From Lactiplantibacillus xiangfangensis (GTDB lineage Bacteria > Bacillota > Bacilli > Lactobacillales > Lactobacillaceae), in NCBI RefSeq assembly GCF_001438845.1, contig NZ_JQCL01000001.1, positions 1 to 52,629 on the forward strand: a stretch of 52,629 nt of DNA, written 5' to 3'. Shown here piece after piece: positions 1 through 7,074 of this stretch. The notes under the pieces are model-generated. The model was not told the origin of the DNA, searched no databases, and worked only from the letters and a program-made list of their open reading frames with translations. The first letter of the stretch is position 1; the number at the start of each line of letters is the position of its first letter. The position numbers and the translations under genes are program-made.

Positions 1-55
1 AAAATGAACTGGTTTCCTCATAAAGTTCCTCATCAACAGCCGTTGACAAAGAGCC

Positions 56-94
56 AAAAAAACCGGCAACGGAAATTACTTTCCATTGCCGGTT
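56..94 (-). terminator. Intrinsic terminator of the cold-shock gene
   Basis: Read on the minus strand, arms at 80-94 and 61-75 form a 15-bp stem with one mismatch around a 4-nt loop, followed by a run of U residues (A run at 56-62 on the plus strand). It lies 26 bases past the csp stop codon and so ends that monocistronic transcript. Confidence 0.85.
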
Positions 95-119
95 CGATTT
101 AGCCATTTAAGCTTTTAAA

Positions 120-320
120 TTACGCTTTAGTAACGTTAACAGCTTGTGGGCCACGATCGCTTTCTTCAACGTCGAAGTTTACAGCTTGGCCTTCGTCAAG
201 TGACTTGAAGCCGTCTTCTTGGATAGCTGAGAAATGTACGAATACATCGCTACCGTTTTCGCGAGTGATAAAACCAAAACCTTTATCGGCGTTAAACCAT
301 TTAACTGTTCCATGTTCCAT
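120..320 (-). CDS. CspA-family cold-shock protein (66 aa)
   Basis: Small nucleic-acid-binding OB-fold protein, a cytoplasmic RNA chaperone that melts mRNA structure at low temperature or during growth transitions. The whole protein is one cold-shock domain: it starts [18 protein letters not shown] and carries both RNA-binding motifs, KGFGFI (RNP1, about residues 13-18) and VFVHF (RNP2, about 27-31). Length matches the family (65-67 aa). The reading frame is open further upstream, but I chose the ATG at 320 because a strong AGGAGG site lies just before it and homology begins there. It has its own leader and terminator. Which Csp paralogue it is (lactobacilli carry several) cannot be told from sequence alone. 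Confidence 0.95.
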   Translation of the reverse strand: MEHGTVKWFNADKGFGFITRENGSDVFVHFSAIQEDGFKSLDEGQAVNFDVEESDRGPQAVNVTKA

Positions 321-574
321 AATAAAAAATCCTCCTAGTGCTTTTTGCACGTATAAAATAATGTAAATCATGATTCGGTGCAAATGGGGATAGTTTATTG
401 AAACGATCTGACCAAAATTACCTAACCAAGCTACATGAGTAATTGTAGCATAATGTCCTTAAAAAAGGTACCCAATCCCCAGTATTTCCTAAAATACTTT
501 ATGTCGTGATAAATAAAACAGAATAACTAGCGCCGTCATGAAAATTTTGTTCAGGACGATGCGAATATTTCATT
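321..574 (-). promoter_or_regulatory. csp promoter region and long 5' leader
   Basis: The 254-bp gap upstream of csp holds no ORF. On the minus strand an extended -10 (TG-N-TACAAT; hexamer at 442-447, TG at 449-450) would start transcription near 435, giving a leader of about 115 nt before the AGGAGG site. Long untranslated leaders are characteristic of cold-inducible csp genes, where they act as thermosensors. The promoter call rests on the -10 alone; I found no convincing -35. Confidence 0.45.
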
Positions 575-1222
575 TTATTTTACGAACACGTTATGGGCTG
601 CTTTATAACTAACTGGAATCTGCTGACCAGTCGCTTTAACTTCAATCGTGACGGGGCCTTCAAAGGGATCGTGCTTTACAACCGTGACTTGCTGACCAAT
701 TTGCAACGCAATGTCGTGCAAATACATCAATAAGTCATGGTTATCAATAAAGCGTTCAATCGACACTTCTGCGCCGTCTTCCGTGTCAGCCAAGCTCGTA
801 TGACTGTCTTCTTGGTAATGGCCATCTTTATCTGGAATGGCCCCACCGTGCGGACAATGCTTGGGGTTACCCAAAAAGGCTTCTAAGGAATCCACCAAAC
901 GTTCACTCGTGACGTGTTCCAAGACTTCCGCTTCCGAATGGACATCGGGTAGACCATAGTTCAACTTATCAACTAAGAAGTCTTCCCAGATTCGGTGCTT
1001 GCGGACAAGGGTCTCCGCGTACCGGATGCCCTTTTTAGTCAGCGAGATACCAGCGTAAGGCGTATGCTTAGCCAAGCCTTCCTGCACTAATTTGCCAACC
1101 ATTTCCGTCACGGAACCGGCTGCGATGTCTAAGCTCAGTGCAATCTGCTTGTTGGACACCTTTTTCTTCGTACCACCAAGTTCGAAAATAATTTTTAAGT
1201 AATCTTCCTTCATGGGGGTCAT
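575..1222 (-). CDS. DtxR/MntR-family metal-dependent transcriptional repressor
   Basis: Iron- or manganese-responsive DNA-binding repressor that typically controls metal uptake genes. Residues about 1-70 form the winged HTH (MKEDYLKIIFELGG, then an HTH around NKQIALSLDIAAGSVTEMV). Residues about 70-135 are the dimerisation and metal-binding domain, with the HSEAEVLEH metal motif and the family's CPHGG-IP segment. Residues about 145-215 are the C-terminal FeoA/SH3-like domain. The 215-aa length fits the three-domain SirR/MntR type rather than the short Bacillus MntR. The ATG at 1222 follows a GAGGTGA site; a second in-frame ATG at 1213 is possible. It is monocistronic, and no target operator could be assigned. 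Mn rather than Fe specificity is likely in a lactobacillus, but this is inference. Confidence 0.9.
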   Translation of the reverse strand: MTPMKEDYLKIIFELGGTKKKVSNKQIALSLDIAAGSVTEMVGKLVQEGLAKHTPYAGISLTKKGIRYAETLVRKHRIWEDFLVDKLNYGLPDVHSEAEVLEHVTSERLVDSLEAFLGNPKHCPHGGAIPDKDGHYQEDSHTSLADTEDGAEVSIERFIDNHDLLMYLHDIALQIGQQVTVVKHDPFEGPVTIEVKATGQQIPVSYKAAHNVFVK

Positions 1223-1352
1223 GAATATACTTCACCTCAACTAAATATTTACGTCTCGACTCTTATCTTCAACGCTAATTCCACTATGTTACTACAACCA
1301 ATACGAACCTACCACTAGTAGCTCAAATAAGGTCCGGCAAAATTTTGTAAAT

Positions 1353-1366
1353 CACGACTAATCGTG
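1353..1366. promoter_or_regulatory. Inverted repeat CACGA-N4-TCGTG in the intergenic region
   Basis: A perfect 5-bp inverted repeat separated by 4 bases lies in the divergent gap between the DtxR-type repressor and the 114-aa protein. It could be a protein-binding site or chance; arms this short are weak evidence. Confidence 0.25.
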
Positions 1367-1459
1367 TCATAATTAAATTGTAGCGCAAACCAATCAATTT
1401 GGTTACACTTACCGCAATTTATTTGGGACCGTGCTTCAATACTAAGGAGGAACCGCATC

Positions 1460-1804
1460 GTGAACAATGATGCTCAATTATCAATTACCCAACTTAATGA
1501 GAGTTTACAGCGTAAGGCCGTAGAAGATTTCGCTAAATTCTACATGGGACTTTTCGATGTTAACAACCTCGAACTGATGTCCAACTATGACGTGGTCAAA
1601 TACATGACCGACATCAACGAACATCTGACCTATGGCCGTTACATGACCAAGAAGCAGCGACTAGCCGATAGCGTCAGCTTTTCGTTTACCGATTACCGCA
1701 GCATGATTGATCAGCTTGATCAAAAGTACTTCGAAAACGGTAATCCGGCCACTGCCTGGAATGAATGGTATGCCACTCACTTCTTACAGCTCGCTAATTC
1801 ATAA
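1460..1804 (+). CDS. Conserved-looking hypothetical protein, 114 aa
   Basis: I do not recognise this protein. It starts at GTG (1460), well placed behind AAGGAGG at 1444-1450, and ends just before a terminator hairpin, so it is very probably expressed. It is soluble, with no signal peptide or membrane segment, and looks largely helical, rich in Asp, Tyr and Met (for example NYDVVKYMTDINEHLTYGRY). The C-terminus contains an aromatic stretch, WNEWYATHFLQL. It is divergent from the DtxR-type repressor gene, so metal-linked control is possible but unproven. Confidence 0.8.
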   Translation: MNNDAQLSITQLNESLQRKAVEDFAKFYMGLFDVNNLELMSNYDVVKYMTDINEHLTYGRYMTKKQRLADSVSFSFTDYRSMIDQLDQKYFENGNPATAWNEWYATHFLQLANS

Positions 1805-1830
1805 TTAACCACATTATATTGATCAATTGA

Positions 1831-1857
1831 GCCTCGGCCAACGCCGAAGCTTTTTTT
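1831..1857 (+). terminator. Intrinsic terminator after the 114-aa gene
   Basis: An 8-bp stem with one mismatch (1831-1838 with 1843-1850), a 4-nt loop and then seven T residues, 26 bases past the stop codon. Confidence 0.8.
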
Positions 1858-2231
1858 GTGGTCTCATCCACCAACACAGCCGCTATACGCCCTATAACAA
1901 AGGACCCAAGCTTTCCCGCATCACTTGGGCCCCACTGGTAAGTATCATCACCGGGCGATTGAATACTACTACTAGTTTCAATTACACGTTGTTTTTATGC
2001 ACGATTTCTACCCGGTTAAACCGGGTTTCTTCAGCGCTGCTTCGCGCTCTGTTGTAAATCCTCTTACAAAGTTAAACTTCAAAACACGACCAACATGACA
2101 ACGGTCAATCCAGCCATAAGATCGATTGACGAGCGGGAAACTTGAATGCCCAAGTGACTGACCGACACTTACCGACTTAAATCTACCATTAATTAACCGT
2201 TTTCACAAGTTAGAAGTCGGGCACGCCCAAC
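1858..2231. other. Gene-free 374 bp containing several hairpins
   Basis: No credible gene; the open frames have unnatural composition and lack ribosome sites. Visible dyads are a 9-bp hairpin around GGACCCAAG / CTTGGGCCC (about 1903-1934), ATTGAA / TTCAAT flanking a CTACTACTA stretch (about 1959-1982), a perfect 17-bp palindrome ACCCGGTT-A-AACCGGGT at 2010-2026, and AGCGC / GCGCT just after it. This may be a decayed relative of the multi-hairpin elements described elsewhere in the window. Confidence 0.35.
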
Positions 2232-2684
2232 TTATTTCACTGGATATACCCGATAATGGGGCTTTTCATCCTTAATGAAACAATACAATTCCTGCTGGTG
2301 GTCTTCATCAAAATACCCCAATTTGATCATATGATGACCGTCGCGCTCTTCCATCCCCTGAAACGCACTCATCACAAAAATCCGCATCATTTCCATCTGC
2401 GCCCCGTGTTCATCAGCCCGCTGTGCAGCGGCAGCCAGCGTAAAGCCTTCATCCAGCATCATTTTAATGAAATGAACTCGCATCAGCGTCCCGTACGAAT
2501 ACCGGTGAACGACATTTTTTTCGCTTACTTCAATACTATGAATGTAAGCTTTTTGTTCCCAGTAACGAAGTTGGGTCTGCGAAACGCCCGTCATCTTGGC
2601 AAGATCACTAATGCCAACCGTAAACTGATGTTTATAAATTTGGGCTTTAAACTTCTTAAAAAAAGCTGCGTCTTGATTGTTCAC
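2232..2684 (-). CDS. MerR-family transcriptional regulator
   Basis: Predicted DNA-binding regulator of the divergent exporter. The N-terminal winged HTH spans about residues 22-60 (ISDLAKMTGVSQTQLRYWEQK), typical of the MerR/GlnR type; a helical segment follows and the C-terminus is short. No cysteine cluster for metals is seen. It starts at GTG (2684) behind a G-rich ribosome site. The promoter faces that of the MFS gene, and their -35 boxes share a perfect 17-bp dyad (2740-2756), so auto-repression coupled to exporter control is likely. The inducer is unknown. Confidence 0.88.
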   Translation of the reverse strand: MNNQDAAFFKKFKAQIYKHQFTVGISDLAKMTGVSQTQLRYWEQKAYIHSIEVSEKNVVHRYSYGTLMRVHFIKMMLDEGFTLAAAAQRADEHGAQMEMMRIFVMSAFQGMEERDGHHMIKLGYFDEDHQQELYCFIKDEKPHYRVYPVK

Positions 2685-2717
2685 ATCTTTACCCCTTTTC
2701 TAATAATTTCAATATTC

Positions 2718-2779
2718 AGTATATATTTTTTAGCATTAATGTCAAGCTTGTTGACAAAGGTGCAAAATCCGATTATATT
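2718..2779. promoter_or_regulatory. Face-to-face promoters sharing a 17-bp palindromic operator
   Basis: Rightward promoter: TTGACA at 2751-2756, 17-bp spacer, TATATT at 2774-2779. Leftward promoter: TTGACA (plus-strand 2740-2745), 16-bp spacer, TATACT (plus-strand 2718-2723). The two -35 hexamers form the exact inverted repeat TGTCAA-GCTTG-TTGACA. One protein bound there would cover both -35 boxes, so the site is the obvious candidate operator for the MerR-type regulator. Confidence 0.75.
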
Positions 2780-2813
2780 AGACAACGTACATTTTTAGAG
2801 AGAAGGGATCTAT

Positions 2814-4286
2814 TTGTCAACAACTGTTGATACGCACGGCAAACCCTACAAGCGCGGTTTGCTGATTGCAATTTTACTGATTGGTACTTTTTGTACCGTT
2901 CTTAATCAAACGATTTTAACGACGGCCTTTCCAACTTTAATGAAGGCATTCGACATTACAACATCGACCGTCCAATGGTTAACGACCGGCTTCATGCTGG
3001 TCAACGGGATCATGATTCCCGTTAGTGCCTGGCTTAGTTCCCGTTTTTCCACGAAATGGCTTTACTTATCAGCCATGACGATCTTCGAAATCGGGACTGT
3101 GATTGCTTGGACCGCCCCTAGCTTTGCTTTCTTATTAGCTGGCCGGTTAATCCAAGCCGTTGGGGTCGGGGTCACCATGCCACTGCTACAAACCATTATG
3201 TTAACGATTTTCCCCGCCGATAAACGTGGCGCTGCCATGGGGACGGCCGGAATCGTTATCGGGCTTGCACCAGCGATTGGCCCAACTTTGTCCGGATGGG
3301 TCATCGATAACTTATCTTGGCGTGACTTATTTGGCCTAATCGTTCCCATCGTTGGCTTAGTCCTTATCTTAGGATTCTTCTTTATGGCTGACGTTTTGGA
3401 GACTGCTAAACCCAAATTAGATTTCTGGTCACTCGTGCTCTCCACCATTGGATTTGGGAGCCTATTATACGGGTTCTCATCCGTTGGGGATAATGGCTGG
3501 ACTTCCACTATCGTGCTTTCCACCCTTATCATCGGGGTCATTTTCATTGCTCTGTTCATCTGGCGTCAATTAACAATGAAAAACCCATTTCTTGAGTTAC
3601 GGGTCTTTAAACACTCTGAATTTACGATTGCGGCTATTTTGAGTTCCGTTGCTAACATGGCAATGGTTGGTGCCGAAATGGTCATTCCACTTTACTTACA
3701 AATTATTCACGGCTTTTCTGCCTTTGAATCCGGCCTCTCACTATTAGCCGGTGCCTTAATGATGGGGATTATGAGTCCGATTACTGGTCGCGCCTTTGAC
3801 CGTTTTGGGGCCCGGCGCTTAGCCATCTTAGGGATGTTCCTGTTAACGGTCGGAACGCTACCATTCGTCTTTATTACGCGTGATACTGCGACGATCTACA
3901 TTGTCTTCCTGTACGCCTTACGGATGTTTGGGATTGCAATGGTGATGATGCCTGCAACGACCGCCGGGATGAACGCCCTTCCCGTTGACTTAATGGGTCA
4001 CGGAACCGCCGTTAACAACACGACGCGTCAAATCGCCAGCTCCATTGGGACGGCTATCTTGACCTCCGTCTTATCCAACGTCACCACCAGTGCCAAACCA
4101 GCGCACAGTCTACTCAAGAGCAACCCGCTTGGTTACAAGGATAGCTACTTTAACGCAACGTTAGGTGGTTACCACGCTGCTTTCTGGGTTGCGGTGGCCT
4201 TCTGTGTCATCGGACTCGTTGTCGCCTTCTTCATGAAGGACAAGCAACATTCCGTTAAACCAATAACTGAGGAGGTGCACGATTAA
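2814..4286 (+). CDS. DHA2-family (EmrB/QacA-type) MFS multidrug exporter
   Basis: Proton-driven drug/H+ antiporter in the cell membrane. The 490-aa length and about 14 hydrophobic segments fit DHA2 transporters. Recognisable parts are the first-helix segment LNQTILTTAFPTLMKAF, GRLIQAVGVGVTMPL (motif-A/B region of TMS 4) and GLAPAIGPTLSGWVID (the antiporter motif C, G-x8-G-x3-GP-x2-GG type). It starts at TTG 2814 behind AAGGGA, which suits low expression. The stop overlaps the start of the DUF4811 gene by one base, so the two are co-translated. Expression is probably controlled by the divergent MerR protein. The substrate is unknown. Confidence 0.93.
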   Translation: MSTTVDTHGKPYKRGLLIAILLIGTFCTVLNQTILTTAFPTLMKAFDITTSTVQWLTTGFMLVNGIMIPVSAWLSSRFSTKWLYLSAMTIFEIGTVIAWTAPSFAFLLAGRLIQAVGVGVTMPLLQTIMLTIFPADKRGAAMGTAGIVIGLAPAIGPTLSGWVIDNLSWRDLFGLIVPIVGLVLILGFFFMADVLETAKPKLDFWSLVLSTIGFGSLLYGFSSVGDNGWTSTIVLSTLIIGVIFIALFIWRQLTMKNPFLELRVFKHSEFTIAAILSSVANMAMVGAEMVIPLYLQIIHGFSAFESGLSLLAGALMMGIMSPITGRAFDRFGARRLAILGMFLLTVGTLPFVFITRDTATIYIVFLYALRMFGIAMVMMPATTAGMNALPVDLMGHGTAVNNTTRQIASSIGTAILTSVLSNVTTSAKPAHSLLKSNPLGYKDSYFNATLGGYHAAFWVAVAFCVIGLVVAFFMKDKQHSVKPITEEVHD

Positions 4287-5008
4287 TGATTTTAGTTCTC
4301 TTAGTTTTTAGTACGATTGCGCTATTCCTGTCATTTATTTACGTTCATCGCAATTCGTTACGGCTAACTTTAACCGTCATCTTTGGTCTGTTGCTTCTGA
4401 CGTCGTTAGTCTTCATTTCCAAAAATGACGGCCAGCACTACGGTATGGTTCAGACGACGACAACCAAGACGACCACGTTAGCCTCCGCAGGTAGTAGCAA
4501 ACAAATGGACTTATTACTCTATCAATCCGTTGGAACGGCCGACAAACACCGTGTTTACATTTACAAGAACACGGCGAGCCAAAAGAAGGTTCAGCACACT
4601 AAGGCTGATACCAAGGTTGCCAACCACGTTAAGACCACGACTGGCACACCAAAACTGGTCACCAAAACGACGCGTTGGACTTATCAAAGTAATGCTTCGA
4701 AGTTCTGGTTCGGGCTTGCCGACAACGATAGCCAACTCGTTAAACGAACCAATTACTTTTACGTCAATAAAAACTGGGTCGTTCTTAGCACGACTCAAGC
4801 TAAAGCCTTCAGTAAGCTGATGAAACAACAACAAACAACGCTTAAAGCGCGCGCTAAGGTTTACGTTCAAAATCAGGTCAAGGCCGCAATGGTCAAAAAC
4901 CCGACAATGAGCCAAGCGCAAATTGCTAAGATCAGCAAGGCAGCTGCCGCGCAATACCAGGCTAACGCCATTCAAAGTATGCTTGCCACGGTCAAACAGA
5001 ACCAATAA
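4286..5008 (+). CDS. DUF4811-like membrane protein coupled to the exporter
   Basis: Protein of 240 aa with two N-terminal membrane helices (about residues 1-19 and 27-46), then a long extracytoplasmic region rich in Thr, Lys, Gln and Ala, ending in a charged helix (about 170-240). I recognise the arrangement as the DUF4811 type found next to MFS exporters in lactobacilli; its function is unknown. The ATG at 4286 overlaps the exporter stop (TAATG), with a GAGGTG site inside the upstream gene. Translational coupling suggests an accessory or stabilising subunit of the exporter, which is inference. Confidence 0.8.
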   Translation: MILVLLVFSTIALFLSFIYVHRNSLRLTLTVIFGLLLLTSLVFISKNDGQHYGMVQTTTTKTTTLASAGSSKQMDLLLYQSVGTADKHRVYIYKNTASQKKVQHTKADTKVANHVKTTTGTPKLVTKTTRWTYQSNASKFWFGLADNDSQLVKRTNYFYVNKNWVVLSTTQAKAFSKLMKQQQTTLKARAKVYVQNQVKAAMVKNPTMSQAQIAKISKAAAAQYQANAIQSMLATVKQNQ

Positions 5009-5020
5009 TCACACCTTATT

Positions 5021-5059
5021 AAAAGAACCGCCCATCGTTATTGAATGGGCGGTTCTTTT
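5021..5059. terminator. Bidirectional terminator after the exporter operon
   Basis: A perfect 15-bp stem (5021-5035 with 5045-5059) with A/T ends on both sides, 12 bases past the DUF4811 stop. Confidence 0.85.
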
Positions 5060-5250
5060 AGTACCAACTAACAATCAAACAACAAAGTGAATTAATCAAC
5101 TAAAGGTTTCAAATCATTAAAAACCTGATACCAACAAATTCAGTAACTTTGTTGCTTCCGGCCGTCCATGATTTCACCTGTCACGGCGACCTCCAGCTAA
5201 GGTGATTGCTCAATGAAAATTGATTTAGCTTATTTTTAACCAATCCTAGC

Positions 5251-5420
5251 GCAGCCGGCAGAACCAGTGGGCAGTGTCGGCCACGTTGCCTGGCGTTGTG
5301 TACCAAGCAACGTGACGGGGCGCCTTGAAAGACTTGGGCTTTAGGGCTTTCAAGCGAGGCGGAAGCCCGCACCTTGGCTGTAGCCGACCCCCACAGCCCA
5401 CTGATTCTGTCCGGCGGGGC
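5251..5420 (-). repeat. Multi-branched hairpin element, copy A
   Basis: GC-rich non-coding element in a gap without genes (5060-5506). The outer arms 5254-5272 and 5396-5415 pair at 18 of 19 positions with one bulge; a second helix pairs 5276-5281 with 5383-5388. Inside are hairpins CACGTTGC/GCAACGTG (5282-5289 with 5307-5314) and CTTGAAAG/CTTTCAAG (5324-5331 with 5347-5354), plus a weaker small one near 5357-5372. Read on the minus strand it shares CCGCCGGACAG, TGGGGG, CCTCG, GCCCCG and GCCGACAC in the same order with copy B at 16109-16276, while the stems differ. An ORF of 93 codons across it looks spurious. Confidence 0.7.
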
Positions 5421-5506
5421 AATGCAGAATCCTGTTTTTGTCACTAACCTTCGATATGACAACGATTGTGCCTATTTTAATATCCTCAGCTTCTAGTTAA
5501 CCAATC

Positions 5507-5552
5507 AAAAACGGTTTTTCCGGAAGTAAACCTTCCAGAAAAACCGTTTTTT
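5507..5552 (-). terminator. Strong terminator after the mini-MerR gene
   Basis: A 20-bp nearly perfect stem (about 5507-5526 with 5532-5552) with a 5-nt loop and T/A tracts on both sides, directly downstream of the gene at 5566-5784. It could act on both strands. Confidence 0.8.
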
Positions 5553-5565
5553 GATAACGTTAAAA

Positions 5566-5784
5566 TTAGTTGGCTGCACACTGTTCGCACAGTGGCATTA
5601 AATCCTTTAAGTCCTCGACGGAGGAGCCATTTTCTAAGAAGCAATTGACCATATCTAGCCAATATTGATCGTCCTCACTAAAAACTGCGTGAGTATCCTT
5701 GCATGGCAGTAATCCCGCTTGCGTATAAGTAACGATTTTATCAGCAGCGACCCCGCTTTGGGCTGCTAATTGTTCCAGAGTCAT
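5566..5784 (-). CDS. Small MerR-like HTH protein (72 aa)
   Basis: Residues 1-40 resemble only the N-terminal winged HTH of MerR proteins (MTLEQLAAQSGVAADKIVTY, then a short wing). The rest is one helix and a C-terminal CEQC pair. The usual long coiled coil is missing, so it may be a stand-alone DNA-binding or anti-regulator module, with the two cysteines possibly sensing a metal or redox state. It has its own strong terminator. It is divergent from azlCD, so control of that exporter is conceivable but not shown. Confidence 0.7.
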   Translation of the reverse strand: MTLEQLAAQSGVAADKIVTYTQAGLLPCKDTHAVFSEDDQYWLDMVNCFLENGSSVEDLKDLMPLCEQCAAN

Positions 5785-5968
5785 TTTCCCGTACCATTTG
5801 TCCTTTCAAAAAATCAATGTGCTTATGTTACGCCCGCTGGTTTTGAAATGCAAGCAACAATTTCATGACGGCTAAATTAAATTTCAATGATAACAATCTT
5901 CATTATTTTCACCAATAAGTGTAAACTATAATCTATTAACTTTTTTATTGGTCGTTTGGAGGTACGTT

Positions 5969-6670
5969 ATGGATTCAAGTCTCACGTTTAAAAGCGGGAT
6001 AAAAGACGTCATTCCCACCGTGTTCGGATACATTGGGGTTGGCCTGGCAATGGGCATCGTGGCCAATACAAGCCACCTTTCCGTACTGGCCGTCCTAATA
6101 ATGTCTCTGATCGTATACGCCGGTTCCGCACAATTTATTATCATTAGTATGCTACTTGCGGGTAGCCCAGTTTCAGCCATCGTTCTCTCAACCTTTCTAA
6201 TTAATTCACGCATGATTCTCATGAGTATGTCGATCGCGCAATATTTCAAAAAGGATTCATTGATGCAAAACATCGGGCTGGGTTTCTTGCTGACTGACGA
6301 GACCTTCGCGCTCAGCATGAACAAGCTCAATTTAACCCACCAACGGCTCAAACCAACCTGGTTGCACGCCGCTAACGTTGTTGCCTACCTCGTGTGGGCG
6401 GCTGCGACGGTCGTCGGTTGTTTGTTAGGAAACCTAATTACCGACCCCAACCAGTTCGGACTCGATTTTGCGGTCGTTGGCATGTTTATCGGGTTACTCT
6501 ACCTCCAAATCATTACGGACCGTAGCAAGCCCCTGACGACCCAACTATTGGTCGTTTTATTCGTCGCAATTGCCATGTACTTTTTGATGCGCTTTTTCCC
6601 GGGAAATATTGCATTATTACTGGCCACCTTACTCGGCTGTAGTTTTGGAATGGTGGTGAGTCCGAAGTGA
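5969..6670 (+). CDS. azlC: AzlC-family branched-chain amino-acid exporter, large subunit
   Basis: Integral membrane subunit of the AzlCD (YgaZH-type) exporter for branched-chain amino acids and analogues. The 233-aa length and early segments match the family (FGYIGVGLAMGIVA, then the YAGSAQFI signature near residue 50). Six or more hydrophobic segments are visible. I chose the ATG at 5969 because GGAGG sits 6 bases upstream; an in-frame upstream GTG lacks a ribosome site. A TATAAT hexamer at 5927-5932 is the likely -10. The gene overlaps azlD by 4 bases. Confidence 0.93.
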   Translation: MDSSLTFKSGIKDVIPTVFGYIGVGLAMGIVANTSHLSVLAVLIMSLIVYAGSAQFIIISMLLAGSPVSAIVLSTFLINSRMILMSMSIAQYFKKDSLMQNIGLGFLLTDETFALSMNKLNLTHQRLKPTWLHAANVVAYLVWAAATVVGCLLGNLITDPNQFGLDFAVVGMFIGLLYLQIITDRSKPLTTQLLVVLFVAIAMYFLMRFFPGNIALLLATLLGCSFGMVVSPK

Positions 6671-6993
6671 GTTCCTACATTCTAGTTACGATCCTACTCT
6701 GCGGACTGGTGACGTGGCTATCCCGCGTCGTTCCGTTTGCCGTCATTAAAAACATGGCGATCCCGCACTGGTTGATCAGCTTTCTCTCCTTCGTTCCGGT
6801 CGCCATCATGACGGCCATCTTCGTTGAAAGCCTATTAACGTACCATGCCGGACACTGGCCGGGATTCAACTTACCCAACATTTACGCGTCAATCCCAGCC
6901 ATCCTAGCCGGCGTTCTCACTAAGAGTTTACTCGCCGTCGTCATTACTGGCGTCGTTGCCATGGCGCTGATGCGTTTAATTGGTTGGGCTTAA
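6667..6993 (+). CDS. azlD: AzlD-family branched-chain amino-acid exporter, small subunit
   Basis: Small membrane partner of AzlC; 108 aa, four hydrophobic segments, with the family's early TWLSRVVPFAV motif. It starts at GTG overlapping the azlC stop (GTGA), a classic coupled arrangement for a 1:1 complex. A strong bidirectional terminator follows. Confidence 0.92.
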   Translation: MSSYILVTILLCGLVTWLSRVVPFAVIKNMAIPHWLISFLSFVPVAIMTAIFVESLLTYHAGHWPGFNLPNIYASIPAILAGVLTKSLLAVVITGVVAMALMRLIGWA

Positions 6994-7003
6994 CAAACAA
7001 TAT

Positions 7004-7060
7004 ATAATCATAAAAGCCGGTATTTCATTTGCTGAAATACCGGCTTTTATGATTATTTTT
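7004..7060. terminator. Bidirectional terminator between azlD and the APC permease
   Basis: A long, nearly perfect stem (about 7004-7027 with 7033-7056) with T tracts on both sides. It serves the convergent azlD and permease genes. Confidence 0.88.
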
Positions 7061-7074
7061 GTATATCAAGCTAA

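Noticed and set aside
1827-2057. Open frame of 76 codons after the first terminator
   Set aside because: It begins inside a terminator hairpin, has no ribosome site, and its composition (many Ser, Thr, Arg, Leu without motif) looks random.
2256-2798. 180-codon plus-strand frame opposite the MerR gene
   Set aside because: Shadow of the MerR coding sequence; it runs through the divergent promoter region without its own start signals.
5181-5462. Open frame of 93 codons on the minus strand
   Set aside because: It covers the structured element A; GC-rich stems leave frames open by chance. No ribosome site.
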